Notes under the pieces: generated by a model
The model's database searches: none
The model's input: only the letters and a program-made list of their open reading frames with translations
Told to the model about the DNA's origin: nothing
Source: Ascidiimonas meishanensis
Lineage (GTDB): Bacteria > Bacteroidota > Bacteroidia > Flavobacteriales > Flavobacteriaceae
NCBI RefSeq assembly: GCF_037782385.1
Contig: NZ_JBBEXD010000010.1
Location: 119,094 to 183,093 of the forward strand
Length of the DNA stretch: 64,000 bases
Direction: 5' to 3'
Made by a program: the position numbers and the translations under genes
Part shown: one piece after another, positions 1-8,663 of the stretch
Layout of the letters: every line of letters starts with the position of its first letter
Position numbering within the stretch: position 1 is the first letter of the stretch

Positions 1-1
1 G

Positions 2-1675
2 AGCTGTACCTCCGTATTAAGTCCGGCTAATGGCGCTGTAAATGTACCTTTAGACGCTACAATTACCTGGACACCCGTTGCAGGTGTTACAGGATATATT
101 ATTTCTTTAGGCACTACTCCAGGAGGATCAGACATTGTGAGTAACCGATCTGTAGGACTTTCTACCTCCTTCCTACCTCCTCTAGGGTTACCAAATAACA
201 CTACTATCTACGTAAGTATATCACTGTTTTTTTTTAATAATGAAAATATTCCATGTCCTGTATCCAGTTTTACAACCGAAAATATTACAACACCTCCCCT
301 CTGTACAGATTTAACAAGTCCGTTGGCTGGTGCTGTAAATGTCGCCATTAATGCAAATCTGCAATGGAATGTATCTATTGGAACTGAAGGCTATTTACTA
401 ACTATTGGAACCACCCCGGGAGGAAATGAAATACTTCCTACCACAGACGTTGGGAATATATTAAGCTACAATCCTTTACTAGATTTCCCGGCGAGTACAA
501 TCATATATGTGACCGTGATTCCCTATAATTCTAATGGAAGCGCCATAAATTGTAATTCACAATCTTTTACTACAGGGTCTCTTGGGCAAGCGCCTGAATG
601 TACAAACCTTATATCGCCATTAGATGGTTCGATTGATGTTCCGCTCACGCCAGAACTTAGGTGGAGTCCCGTTACCAACGCTACGGGCTATATTATTAAT
701 ATGGGAAGCACTCCTGGTGGGAAAGATATTCTTAATAATTTTGATGCAGGTAACACTACGTCTACAGTAGTCGTAAATTTTCTGTTTAACGTTACCATTT
801 TTGTAACCATTACTCCCTATAATGACGCAGGTTTAGCTACAGGTTGCGACGAAGAAAGTTTTTCAACTAGTGCGGGTTGCGGTCCTTATTTTGATCCTAA
901 CACAGGGCTCATTGTAGATCTTAACCCTGTGATTACAGATCCAGATACCATAGGCCTTTGTTCTGAAGCAATTCCTTTTAACTATGTGGCAGATACCAAT
1001 GCAGATGGATATGTTTGGTATGGTTTTGACCCTAATGGCGATGAAGTTGAACTTACCACAACGCGTTCTATAGATTTTGAAATTGAAGGAACTTATAGAC
1101 TGGTAGCCTATACCATAATAGATGTTAGTGGTGAAGAATACAGATGTGAAAATTCAAAACTAATTGAAGTAATTACCACAGAGGGTCCCAGATTTGAAAA
1201 TATTAGAATTGAACCCATTGGCGACTTAACAAGAATCATCATAGAAACCAGTGGTAGTGGTGACTATGAATATGCTATTAACAATCCAAACGGACCTTAT
1301 CAAGATGCAAATTTTTTTGATCTTGCTGATGTTGGAAATATTACGGTATATGCCAGAGAAAAAAGTGGTTGCGGTCTTATCTCTAGACAACTTTTTTTTA
1401 ATCCCGTTTCCATTCTCTTTCCAAAATTCTTTACACCAAATAGTGATACTATTAATGATTTTTGGAATATCCTAGAAGATCGTGTGAATGATATTCCCGT
1501 AACTGGTTTGCAAATATTTGATAGATATGGGAAGCTATTAACCCGTATTCGTCCTCAGGAATCTGGTTGGGATGGCACCTTTAATGGGAGACCTATGCCC
1601 GCCTCTGATTATTGGTTTGCCGCCATTCTAGAAAATGGAGAGATTCTTAAGGGGCATTTTGCGCTTAAAAGATGA
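2..1675 (+). CDS. T9SS type B sorting-domain surface protein, 5' end cut by window edge
   Basis: The frame is open from base 2, so the GTG at 137 is internal and the gene is truncated by the window edge. Seen: three tandem repeats of about 99 residues, each beginning with Cys-Thr and a SPL.G motif, passing through TGY and TPGG (repeats start near 2, 299 and 596), resembling fibronectin-III/Ig-like modules. A region at about 880-1400 follows, then a C-terminal domain (FFTPNSDTINDFW, IFDRYGK, W.GTFNG, DYWF) ending in KR. That end is the gliding-motility-associated C-terminal domain, a type B signal for type IX secretion, so the protein is inferred to be exported or surface attached. Ligand or substrate unknown. 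Confidence 0.88.
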   Translation, partial: SCTSVLSPANGAVNVPLDATITWTPVAGVTGYIISLGTTPGGSDIVSNRSVGLSTSFLPPLGLPNNTTIYVSISLFFFNNENIPCPVSSFTTENITTPPLCTDLTSPLAGAVNVAINANLQWNVSIGTEGYLLTIGTTPGGNEILPTTDVGNILSYNPLLDFPASTIIYVTVIPYNSNGSAINCNSQSFTTGSLGQAPECTNLISPLDGSIDVPLTPELRWSPVTNATGYIINMGSTPGGKDILNNFDAGNTTSTVVVNFLFNVTIFVTITPYNDAGLATGCDEESFSTSAGCGPYFDPNTGLIVDLNPVITDPDTIGLCSEAIPFNYVADTNADGYVWYGFDPNGDEVELTTTRSIDFEIEGTYRLVAYTIIDVSGEEYRCENSKLIEVITTEGPRFENIRIEPIGDLTRIIIETSGSGDYEYAINNPNGPYQDANFFDLADVGNITVYAREKSGCGLISRQLFFNPVSILFPKFFTPNSDTINDFWNILEDRVNDIPVTGLQIFDRYGKLLTRIRPQESGWDGTFNGRPMPASDYWFAAILENGEILKGHFALKR

Positions 1676-1744
1676 AAACTTTACCTTGACATAATACCTT
1701 TTAATTTTATAAATTTCTAAACACTTTTCTAAGCCTTTGTTTGT

Positions 1745-1752
1745 TAATTTTG
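1745..1752 (+). promoter_or_regulatory. TAnnTTTG -7 element directly before uvrB
   Basis: TAATTTTG matches the Bacteroidota housekeeping -7 consensus and ends four bases before the uvrB ATG, leaving no room for a ribosome binding site. Transcription would start at or next to the start codon. Confidence 0.6.
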
Positions 1753-1756
1753 CAGA

Positions 1757-3751
1757 ATGAAATTTAAAATCGAATCTGAGTTTAAACCTACTGGGGATCA
1801 ACCTGAGGCTATTAAACAATTATCGAAAGGAATTAATGAATTTGAGCGTTACCAAACACTTTTGGGAGTTACTGGATCTGGAAAAACCTTTACGGTTGCT
1901 AATGTGGTAGAAGAGGTTCAACGTCCTACTTTGGTATTGGCACATAACAAAACACTTGCAGCTCAATTATATTCTGAGTTCAAACAGTTTTTCCCAGAAA
2001 ATGCTATTGAATATTTTGTTTCTTATTACGATTATTATCAACCTGAAGCATACTTACCCGTAACAGGAACGTATATAGAAAAAGATCTGTCTATAAATGA
2101 AGAAATTGAAAAGCTTCGCCTGAGTACCACCTCATCCTTACTTTCTGGGAGAAGAGATGTATTGGTAGTAGCCTCTGTTTCTTGTTTATATGGTATTGGA
2201 AACCCTACGGAGTTTAAAAAGAATGTGATCACTATTGAAAAAGACCAAATCTTATCACGTACGCAGTTTATGCATAAATTAGTACAAAGTCTTTACTCCA
2301 GAACTACTGCGGATTTTGTAAATGGAAATTTTAGAGTGAAGGGTGATGTAATAGATGTGTATCCGGGTTATGCTGATGAAGCTTATAGAATTCACTTTTT
2401 TGGAGATGAAATAGAAGAAATAGAAGCTTTTGATCCGCAATCCAAAGAAGTATTGGAGCGTCATGAAAAGCTTAATATCTATCCAGCGAATATCTTTGTG
2501 ACTTCGCCAGATATTTTACAAAATGCCATTTGGCAGATTCAACAAGATCTGGTAAAACAAACAGATTATTTTAAAGAAATTGGAAAACCTCTGGAAGCTA
2601 AAAGATTGGAAGAACGCACTAATTTTGATCTTGAAATGATTAAAGAATTGGGGTATTGTTCTGGTATTGAAAACTATTCGCGATACCTAGATGGCAGAGA
2701 TCCCGGTACACGACCCTTTTGTTTACTAGATTATTTTCCGGAAGACTATTTAATGATTATTGACGAAAGTCATGTAACTATACCGCAAGTACATGCCATG
2801 TATGGAGGTGACCGGAGCAGAAAGGAGAATTTGGTAGAATACGGATTCCGATTACCTGCTGCTATGGATAACAGACCGCTAAAATTTGAAGAGTTTGAAG
2901 CTTTACAACATCAGGTAATTTATGTAAGTGCTACGCCTGCAGATTATGAATTACAACTAAGCGGAGGCGTTTATGTGGAACAGGTGATTCGTCCAACAGG
3001 GCTTTTGGATCCCATAATTGAGGTAAAACCAAGTAAAAATCAAATAGATGATCTGGTAGAAGAAATTCATCAACGGGTAGAGAAAGATGAAAGAGTACTG
3101 GTTACTACCCTTACTAAAAGAATGGCGGAAGAACTCACCAAGTACCTTTCCAGAATTTCTATCCGATGTCGCTATATTCATAGTGATGTAGATACTTTAG
3201 AAAGAGTAGAAATCATGCAAGACCTGCGTAAAGGAATTTTTGATGTGCTTATTGGTGTAAATTTATTAAGAGAAGGTCTAGACTTGCCAGAAGTATCTTT
3301 AGTTGCTATTTTGGATGCTGACAAGGAAGGTTTTCTAAGAAGTAACAGATCGCTTACTCAGACCGTGGGAAGAGCTGCTCGTCATTTAAATGGTCGCGCA
3401 ATTATGTATGCAGATAAGATTACGAATAGCATGCAAAAAACTATTGATGAAACTAATTATCGCCGAGAGAAACAAATAAAATGGAACAAAGATCATAACC
3501 TTGTGCCCAAAGCCTTAAAAAAAGCATTAGACAGTGCTTTTGAAGGTGGAGGAAACAACTATATCAATCCATATGAAAAGAAAATGCCGAAGGCCGCAGA
3601 ACCAGAAGTAGCCTACATGACCAAGGAGCAGCTTGAAAAGCTAATAAGAAACAAAAGAAAGGCTATGGAAAAAGCGGCTAAAGAACTAGATTTTATGGAA
3701 GCAGCCAAATTACGAGATGAAATCAAGGAACTCCAAGGGAAAAACGTGTAA
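1757..3751 (+). CDS. uvrB: Excinuclease ABC subunit B
   Basis: DNA damage recognition helicase of nucleotide excision repair; takes the lesion from UvrA and recruits UvrC. Seen: Walker A GVTGSGKT (residues 37-44), the beta-hairpin region YYDYYQPEAYLP (about 93-104) that probes DNA, the DESH box, helicase motifs (QTVGRAARH), and a C-terminal UVR domain (EKLIRNKRKAMEKAAKELDF) that contacts UvrC. The 664-residue length is normal. The ATG at 1757 is chosen because the conserved N-terminus (F.P.GDQPEAI) follows it. A -7 promoter element lies immediately upstream, so the mRNA may be leaderless. Confidence 0.98.
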   Translation: MKFKIESEFKPTGDQPEAIKQLSKGINEFERYQTLLGVTGSGKTFTVANVVEEVQRPTLVLAHNKTLAAQLYSEFKQFFPENAIEYFVSYYDYYQPEAYLPVTGTYIEKDLSINEEIEKLRLSTTSSLLSGRRDVLVVASVSCLYGIGNPTEFKKNVITIEKDQILSRTQFMHKLVQSLYSRTTADFVNGNFRVKGDVIDVYPGYADEAYRIHFFGDEIEEIEAFDPQSKEVLERHEKLNIYPANIFVTSPDILQNAIWQIQQDLVKQTDYFKEIGKPLEAKRLEERTNFDLEMIKELGYCSGIENYSRYLDGRDPGTRPFCLLDYFPEDYLMIIDESHVTIPQVHAMYGGDRSRKENLVEYGFRLPAAMDNRPLKFEEFEALQHQVIYVSATPADYELQLSGGVYVEQVIRPTGLLDPIIEVKPSKNQIDDLVEEIHQRVEKDERVLVTTLTKRMAEELTKYLSRISIRCRYIHSDVDTLERVEIMQDLRKGIFDVLIGVNLLREGLDLPEVSLVAILDADKEGFLRSNRSLTQTVGRAARHLNGRAIMYADKITNSMQKTIDETNYRREKQIKWNKDHNLVPKALKKALDSAFEGGGNNYINPYEKKMPKAAEPEVAYMTKEQLEKLIRNKRKAMEKAAKELDFMEAAKLRDEIKELQGKNV

Positions 3752-3774
3752 CTTACCTGAAAAGAAATAAAACA

Positions 3775-4743
3775 ATGAGACGTGCCTACAAAGAAGCATA
3801 TAAATGGGTGCGGCATAGCCTTCGAAAAGACCGCACCAAAGGTGCTAGCGAATACGCAATGGCCAGAGAATTTATTCGTGTAAAAACAGGTTTTTTTCAT
3901 TTGCTTCGGGATTCTCTTTTTATCATTATAGGTATTTTTTCTGCTGGCTTTGGTTTGGAAAGTTTTCTAATCCCAAATTCGTTTATTGATGGGGGCGTTA
4001 CGGGAATATCTCTTATCGTAGCGAAAGTTTCTGGTTTTTCATTACCGCTATTGATCGTTCTCATTAATTTGCCATTTATATATCTGGGATACCGGGTGAT
4101 TAGTAAATCATTCGCACTTAAAAGTTTTTTTGCCATTGCAGGACTGGCTTTGGCGGTTGCTTTTATAGAGTACCCAACTGTGACTACAGACAGATTACTT
4201 GTTGCTACATTTGGAGGATTCTTTTTAGGTGCAGGTATTGGACTATCCATAAGAGGTGGTGGTGTTTTAGATGGCACAGAATTGCTTGCCATTTATTTAA
4301 GCAGAAAAACTGGTATTACTATTGGCGATGTGATTCTTTTATTTAACGTAGTGATCTTTGCTGCAGCAGCCTATCTTTTATCTATAGAAACCGCTTTATA
4401 TGCTATGCTTACCTATCTAGCCGCCTCTAAAACCGTAGATTTTGTAGTAGAAGGAGTTGAAGAATACACAGGTATTACCATTATATCCGTCTACAGTGAA
4501 GAAATCCGGACAATGATTACTGAAAAAATGAGAAGAGGAGTTACCATTTATGAAGGAAAGCGTGGTTATGGAAAAAAAGGAGCAAATCTAGATCGTACAG
4601 ATATCATCTATACCGTTATTACACGTCTGGAAGTGGCTAAAATACAAACGGAAATAGATAAAATTGATCCAAATGCATTTGTAATTATGAGTAGTATTAA
4701 AGACACTAAAGGAGGAATGATTAAGAAAAGGGCTCATAAATAA
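3775..4743 (+). CDS. YitT family membrane protein (DUF161/DUF2179)
   Basis: Inner-membrane protein of unknown transport role. Seen: a basic N-terminal extension of about 40 residues, then five to six hydrophobic segments (about 45-230) with the family's AGFGLESFLIPN..DGGVTGISL and GGGVLDGTELLA motifs, then a soluble C-terminal DUF2179 domain (TIISVYSEEIRTMITEKM ... GYGKKGA). It lies 23 bp after uvrB and may be co-transcribed. A start at Met29 (3859) would give a more usual length; the upstream ATG is kept because the frame is open and follows uvrB closely. Confidence 0.88.
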   Translation: MRRAYKEAYKWVRHSLRKDRTKGASEYAMAREFIRVKTGFFHLLRDSLFIIIGIFSAGFGLESFLIPNSFIDGGVTGISLIVAKVSGFSLPLLIVLINLPFIYLGYRVISKSFALKSFFAIAGLALAVAFIEYPTVTTDRLLVATFGGFFLGAGIGLSIRGGGVLDGTELLAIYLSRKTGITIGDVILLFNVVIFAAAAYLLSIETALYAMLTYLAASKTVDFVVEGVEEYTGITIISVYSEEIRTMITEKMRRGVTIYEGKRGYGKKGANLDRTDIIYTVITRLEVAKIQTEIDKIDPNAFVIMSSIKDTKGGMIKKRAHK

Positions 4744-4778
4744 AAAAGAGAAATCTGTTTCCAGATTCCTCTTTTTTC
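4743..4778. terminator. Bidirectional terminator between yitT-like gene and hsp20
   Basis: Nearly perfect hairpin with A-run on the left and T-run on the right (AAAAAAGAG ... CTCTTTTTT around an AATCTG/CAGATT stem), placed between two convergent genes, so it can end transcription from both sides. Confidence 0.8.
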
Positions 4779-4801
4779 AACATTACTAACCAAACTTAAC
4801 A

Positions 4802-5236
4802 TTATGAAATTTCTATCAATCTTTTTGGCTTTGGAAGTGCCTCTTCTTTTTTTGGAAATGTTAACACCAAAATACCATCTTCATAACTTGCATTGATTGC
4901 ATCCTCATTAACCGTTTCTGGTAAGGTAAAAGAGCGCTTAAAAGAAGAACGACTAAACTCTCTTCTAGTATAATTACCTTTTTCATCTTTGTTTTCAGAA
5001 GACGATTCAACGGTTGATGAAATAGTTAATACATTGTCATCTACCTCTATATGAATATCATCTTTTTTAAATCCTGGTACTGAAAGCTCTAAATCAAAAT
5101 GATCTTCAGATTCTTTGATATTTACAGCGGGTAATACATTGTGGCTATGCTCTAATCCACCCATCCAATCAGGCTTTAAAAACTCATCCAATAATGAAGG
5201 AAACCAAACGTTGTTATTTTTTCTTACTAGGTTCAT
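4802..5236 (-). CDS. Small heat shock protein, Hsp20/alpha-crystallin family
   Basis: ATP-independent holdase chaperone. Seen: 144 residues, an N-terminus with WFPSLLDEFL, an alpha-crystallin domain (about 38-140) with VPGFKKDDIHIEV, FKRSFTLPE and the A..DGIL.L.FPK motif near the end, then a short tail. Upstream is a TGG-N10-GC pattern with sigma-54 spacing and two GAC...GTC sites, suggesting activator-dependent expression. The divergent gene at 5387 shares the intergenic region. Confidence 0.96.
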   Translation of the reverse strand: MNLVRKNNNVWFPSLLDEFLKPDWMGGLEHSHNVLPAVNIKESEDHFDLELSVPGFKKDDIHIEVDDNVLTISSTVESSSENKDEKGNYTRREFSRSSFKRSFTLPETVNEDAINASYEDGILVLTFPKKEEALPKPKRLIEIS

Positions 5237-5281
5237 TTTTTATGTATTTTTAGTTAAACTTTTTATTTACGCTTAGTATAT

Positions 5282-5297
5282 GGCAAATTATATTCCA
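5282..5297 (-). promoter_or_regulatory. Candidate sigma-54 (RpoN) promoter for hsp20
   Basis: On the minus strand TGGAATATAATTTGCC has GG and GC separated by ten bases, the -24/-12 geometry of RpoN promoters, with TTTGC intact; the -24 box is TGGAA rather than TGGCA. The start site would fall near 5271, giving a leader of about 35 nt. Confidence 0.5.
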
Positions 5298-5310
5298 TCT
5301 ATAAAAATGA

Positions 5311-5353
5311 GACATTTTGTCGCTTTTTACACCTATATAGATGACTTTTTGTC
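5311..5353 (-). promoter_or_regulatory. Paired dyad sites upstream of hsp20 (candidate activator sites)
   Basis: GACATTTTGTC (5311-5321, perfect GACA-N3-TGTC dyad) and GACTTTTTGTC (5343-5353, imperfect) both continue into GCTT and lie 32 bp apart, about three helical turns. Their place upstream of the -24/-12 element fits binding of a sigma-54 enhancer-binding protein, though they could also serve the divergent gene. Confidence 0.45.
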
Positions 5354-5386
5354 GCTTATTGAGTTGTTTACTGTCAAAATGAACTC

Positions 5387-5821
5387 ATGAATTACTATAT
5401 TCTCTTTAGATATCTTCACCTAGTCTCCATCTTTATAGTGGTAGGAAGTGTTTTTGCACAGCAGTTTCTTGTAAAGACAGCAGTGGACAAACAATTACTT
5501 AAACGTATCTTACTTACTGATGCTATTTACGGGATTGCATCGGTTTTGACAGTAACTTTTGGTATGATCTTGTGGTTTGTAGTAGGAAAGCCTCCAGAAT
5601 TCTATTCAAATAGCAATACCTTCTGGATCAAAATGAGTCTGTTTATCATCGTAGGTATATTATCTTTATACCCTAGCCTATTCTATTTTAAAAGCAAAAA
5701 GGCAAAAACAGCGCTCATTCATATTCCTCAAAAACTAATTATGGTATTGAGAATAGAAGCAGCCTTATTACTCATTATTCCGTTTTTTGCAGAATTGATG
5801 GCTTTTGGGGTTACCTTTTAA
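5387..5821 (+). CDS. DUF2214-like membrane protein
   Basis: Small integral membrane protein of unknown function. Seen: 144 residues with four hydrophobic helices, an N-terminal RYLHL motif, DAIYGIASV, a G.PPEFY stretch, FWIKMSLFIIVGILSLYPS, features that resemble the DUF2214 family. The 3' end overlaps the convergent gene at 5811 by 11 bp. No close functional partner is visible. Confidence 0.75.
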   Translation: MNYYILFRYLHLVSIFIVVGSVFAQQFLVKTAVDKQLLKRILLTDAIYGIASVLTVTFGMILWFVVGKPPEFYSNSNTFWIKMSLFIIVGILSLYPSLFYFKSKKAKTALIHIPQKLIMVLRIEAALLLIIPFFAELMAFGVTF

Positions 5822-6218
5822 TTATAGTGCGTTTTGAAAATTGAAATAGTATGTCTGGTGGAATTATTTTGTTGGGGTATTGATCCATTATTTTCAAAAC
5901 CGTTTCCGTAGCCTGAGGGTGCAGTCCCATTTTTAATCCGTAATTCCTAAGTTCACGCAACTCTTCAGGGTGTTGATGGCCGTCAACATTCATTAATAGG
6001 ATCAGTCTGTGGAACTGTAAAATACGTTCAGACTCTGGTTTAATAGGTGTTCTTTTTGCGGTTGTACCAAATAAATGATCAAAAGTTCTTTTGGTTACCC
6101 CTAATTGAGAAGCTACCGCAAGTAAAAAATTATATTCAGAATCTTTAACCTCTTGATCAGATTTAGCAAATGTAATCATATCTGCCAACAGGCTCAGTTT
6201 TTCAGATTCCGTATCCAT
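5811..6218 (-). CDS. TerB-like domain protein
   Basis: Cytosolic all-helical protein of 135 residues. Seen: MITFAKSDQEVKDSEYNFLLAVASQLGV near the N-terminus, a pattern typical of TerB/DjlA-type tellurite-resistance helical bundles with acidic residues in the first helices. The frame is open to 6326 but the start at 6218 (MDTESEKLS) is chosen because GGAAG lies just upstream and the added residues run through a terminator hairpin at 6273-6303. Function unknown; metal sensing is only a family-level guess. Confidence 0.65.
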   Translation of the reverse strand: MDTESEKLSLLADMITFAKSDQEVKDSEYNFLLAVASQLGVTKRTFDHLFGTTAKRTPIKPESERILQFHRLILLMNVDGHQHPEELRELRNYGLKMGLHPQATETVLKIMDQYPNKIIPPDILFQFSKRTIIKR

Positions 6219-6272
6219 ACTTCCATAAATTTTGTTCAATTTAAAAAAAATCTTAAGACTGTGAAAAAACAT

Positions 6273-6303
6273 AAAAAAACTCCCAGAATAAAATTCTAGG
6301 AGT
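6273..6303 (-). terminator. Terminator-like hairpin in the leader of the TerB-like gene
   Basis: ACTCCTAGAAT / ATTCTGGGAGT stem followed on the minus strand by TTTTTTT. It lies 55 bp upstream of the TerB-like start and downstream of the sucC terminator, so it may act as an attenuator or end a small transcript. Confidence 0.6.
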
Positions 6304-6323
6304 ACATTATAAACCATTTCACT

Positions 6324-6331
6324 CAAAACTA
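6324..6331 (-). promoter_or_regulatory. TAGTTTTG -7 element just before the leader hairpin
   Basis: Minus-strand TAGTTTTG fits TAnnTTTG. Transcription would start near 6317 and meet the hairpin at 6303-6273 almost at once. Confidence 0.35.
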
Positions 6332-6452
6332 GCTTTCCAACACTATTGATTTAAGTAAGATACCAAATAAAAGCAATCGGCAAAATGCTTCCGTCAAACC
6401 TGATACCTATACTAAAGACGATTCATAAAACAATATGTTACACTTCATTAAA

Positions 6453-6492
6453 TAAAAAAGACTCCAAAACATAAGCTATAGTTCTGGAGTCT
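6453..6492 (-). terminator. Terminator of sucC
   Basis: Minus strand AGACTCCAGAAC / GTTTTGGAGTCT stem followed by TTTTTTATT, 24 bp after the sucC stop codon. Confidence 0.8.
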
Positions 6493-6515
6493 ATCTTGTT
6501 AAAACGAATATTCTT

Positions 6516-7709
6516 TTAATTGAGTAATTCTTTTACTTTATCGGCAGCTTCTTGAAACTGAACCGCAGAATGCACGGCTAGCCCAGAATTATCGATTAGC
6601 TCTTTTGCAATTTCTGCATTTGTACCTTGCAATCTCACTATAATAGGTACATTAATAGCGTCTCCCATATTCTTATAAGCATCTACAATACCTTGAGCTA
6701 CACGATCACAACGAACGATGCCACCAAAAATATTGACCAATATTGCTTTCACATTGGCATCCTTTAAGATAATACGGAAAGCTGCCTCTACTCTTTTTGC
6801 ATCTGCTGTACCTCCAACATCTAAAAAATTAGCCGGTTCCCCACCTGACTGTTTGATAAGATCCATAGTAGCCATTGCCAAGCCAGCACCGTTTACCATA
6901 CAACCTACGTTACCATCAAGGTCTACATAATTAAGCCCTAAAGCATTCGCTTCTACCTCAATAGGATTTTCTTCTCTTAAATCACGCATTTCCACGTAAT
7001 CTTTGTGACGGAACAAGGCATTGTCGTCTAGTGTAACCTTGGCATCAACTGCCATAATTTTATCATCTGACGTTTTCAATACCGGATTTATCTCAAATAA
7101 AGAAGCGTCACTTGTTACATAAGCCTTGTATAAAGATGCCACAAAACGAGTCATCTCCTTAAAAGCTGTTCCAGAAAGTCCAAGATTAAAAGCAATTCTA
7201 CGCGTTTGAAAAGGCATAAGCCCTATAGCAGGGTCCACCTCTTCCGTGAAAATAAGGTGTGGTGTTTTTTCAGCAACTTCTTCAATATCCATTCCCCCTT
7301 CAGTGGAATACATAATCATATTTCGTCCTTTACTCCTATCGAGTAATACAGACATATAAAACTCAGAAGTTTCAGAGTCTCCTGGATAATAAACATCTTC
7401 GGCAACTAATACCTGATGTACCTTCTTTCCTTCTTTTGAAGTTTGAGGGGTAACCAGATTCATTCCAATAATGTTTTCAGCTATAGATTCTACTTCCTGC
7501 AAGTTTTTAGCAAGTTTAACTCCTCCCCCTTTTCCACGACCACCAGCATGAACCTGAGCTTTTATTACGTGCCAACCTGTACCTGTTTCCCGTGTGAGTT
7601 GTTTAGCAGCCTCAACCGCTTCTTGTGCATTATGCGCCACAATACCCCTTTGGATACGAACGCCAAAATTTGCTAATACTTGTTTTCCCTGATATTCGTG
7701 TAAATTCAT
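6516..7709 (-). CDS. sucC: Succinyl-CoA synthetase beta subunit
   Basis: TCA-cycle enzyme joining with SucD to convert succinyl-CoA to succinate with ATP or GTP formation. Seen: N-terminal MNLHEYQGKQVLANFGV, ATP-grasp glycine-rich stretch VHAGGRGKGGGVK, EINPVLKT, and the C-terminal ligase part with MVNGAGLAMATMD and NIFGGIVRCD. The frame extends to 7739 but the 397-residue product from 7709 matches family length and begins with the conserved MNLHEYQ. sucD is not adjacent here, as is common in Bacteroidota. Confidence 0.97.
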   Translation of the reverse strand: MNLHEYQGKQVLANFGVRIQRGIVAHNAQEAVEAAKQLTRETGTGWHVIKAQVHAGGRGKGGGVKLAKNLQEVESIAENIIGMNLVTPQTSKEGKKVHQVLVAEDVYYPGDSETSEFYMSVLLDRSKGRNMIMYSTEGGMDIEEVAEKTPHLIFTEEVDPAIGLMPFQTRRIAFNLGLSGTAFKEMTRFVASLYKAYVTSDASLFEINPVLKTSDDKIMAVDAKVTLDDNALFRHKDYVEMRDLREENPIEVEANALGLNYVDLDGNVGCMVNGAGLAMATMDLIKQSGGEPANFLDVGGTADAKRVEAAFRIILKDANVKAILVNIFGGIVRCDRVAQGIVDAYKNMGDAINVPIIVRLQGTNAEIAKELIDNSGLAVHSAVQFQEAADKVKELLN

Positions 7710-7736
7710 AACTGAACATTCTTTATTTAAGCGATG

Positions 7737-7744
7737 CAAAAATA
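7737..7744 (-). promoter_or_regulatory. TAnnTTTG -7 element of sucC
   Basis: Minus-strand TATTTTTG, giving a predicted leader of roughly 20 nt before the chosen ATG at 7709; it lies upstream of that start and so argues against the longer frame. Confidence 0.5.
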
Positions 7745-7858
7745 GGAAACAAAGAATTATAAAACCAATTTAATTTGGTGGCTGATAAGAGAGAAGAAAA
7801 GTTCGGAAAGTCAAACCAACCAAAGGCAAGAATAAAAAGGATAAAGAAATTAATAATA

Positions 7859-8497
7859 TTATCTAATCTTTTTAAAATCTAATGGATCAAAACTTCTAAA
7901 ATGACCATTCATTTTTATGATTTCCTTGGTGCGGTTCACTTCCTTAACTACCGGAATAATCTTTTTTAAATGCTCTTTAATGTACTTTAAACGTTCACTC
8001 TCATAAATTAGGTGTAGCAATTCCAATTCTTGAACAACAGACATTCCAATTTTATGCCCTAATGTGAAACTGTTAAATTCTTGAGTGTCTATATCCGGTA
8101 TGTCTACATTCATAACTTCATATAGCTCAGAAATCAAGGCTAATACTTTTTCTTTAGTAGACGGATTCCCATCATAAATATTATTAAAAAATTTGACATC
8201 ACCACCTGCATAAAGCTTTCCGTCCATAGGATTCTTAAATTCATTTATGAAAAAAACACGTTTACCTCTGCAAAGTATATCAGAAGAGCCATTTTCATAG
8301 TTCTTTACAGTCTCCACAAGTTCAATTTCTGTTCCATAAGTCATTTTTCCGTTTACCAAAGTTGGAATTCCAAACTTACCATTGCTAATTTCAATATCTT
8401 TTAGAAGTTCGCGATAACGCTTCTCAAAAATATGCAATGGAAGCTTTTCATCCGGAAAAACAACAATTTGAAGGGGAAATAATGGCAACAATGACAT
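7859..8497 (-). CDS. Lon N-terminal (LON substrate-binding) domain protein
   Basis: Stand-alone protein of 212 residues with the N-terminal domain of Lon protease and no ATPase or protease part. Seen: LPLFPLQIVVFPDEKLPLHI and FEKRYRELLKDI, the hallmark start of this domain, then helices to the C-terminus. It is cytosolic; the role is unknown, perhaps substrate binding. A -7 element (minus TATTTTTG, 8513-8520) lies 15 bases upstream of the start. Confidence 0.88.
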   Translation of the reverse strand: MSLLPLFPLQIVVFPDEKLPLHIFEKRYRELLKDIEISNGKFGIPTLVNGKMTYGTEIELVETVKNYENGSSDILCRGKRVFFINEFKNPMDGKLYAGGDVKFFNNIYDGNPSTKEKVLALISELYEVMNVDIPDIDTQEFNSFTLGHKIGMSVVQELELLHLIYESERLKYIKEHLKKIIPVVKEVNRTKEIIKMNGHFRSFDPLDFKKIR

Positions 8498-8512
8498 AGA
8501 ATTCTTTTAGGA

Positions 8513-8520
8513 CAAAAATA
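8513..8520 (-). promoter_or_regulatory. TAnnTTTG -7 element of the LON-domain gene
   Basis: Minus-strand TATTTTTG, 15 bases before the ATG, predicting a leader of about ten bases. Confidence 0.45.
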
Positions 8521-8663
8521 CGAATAATTTAAGTTTGAAGGAGATTTAACACAAAAAACAGATTGTTTTAAATATAACTTATTGTTTTATTTTTATAAAA
8601 AAACCTCAAAATAATTGATTTAAAGAAATTATACTTTAGATTTGTTACTTAAAATTTCATGTT

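Noticed and set aside
6219..6326. Longer start for the TerB-like gene
   Set aside because: Would translate through a terminator hairpin; the ATG at 6218 has GGAAG before it.
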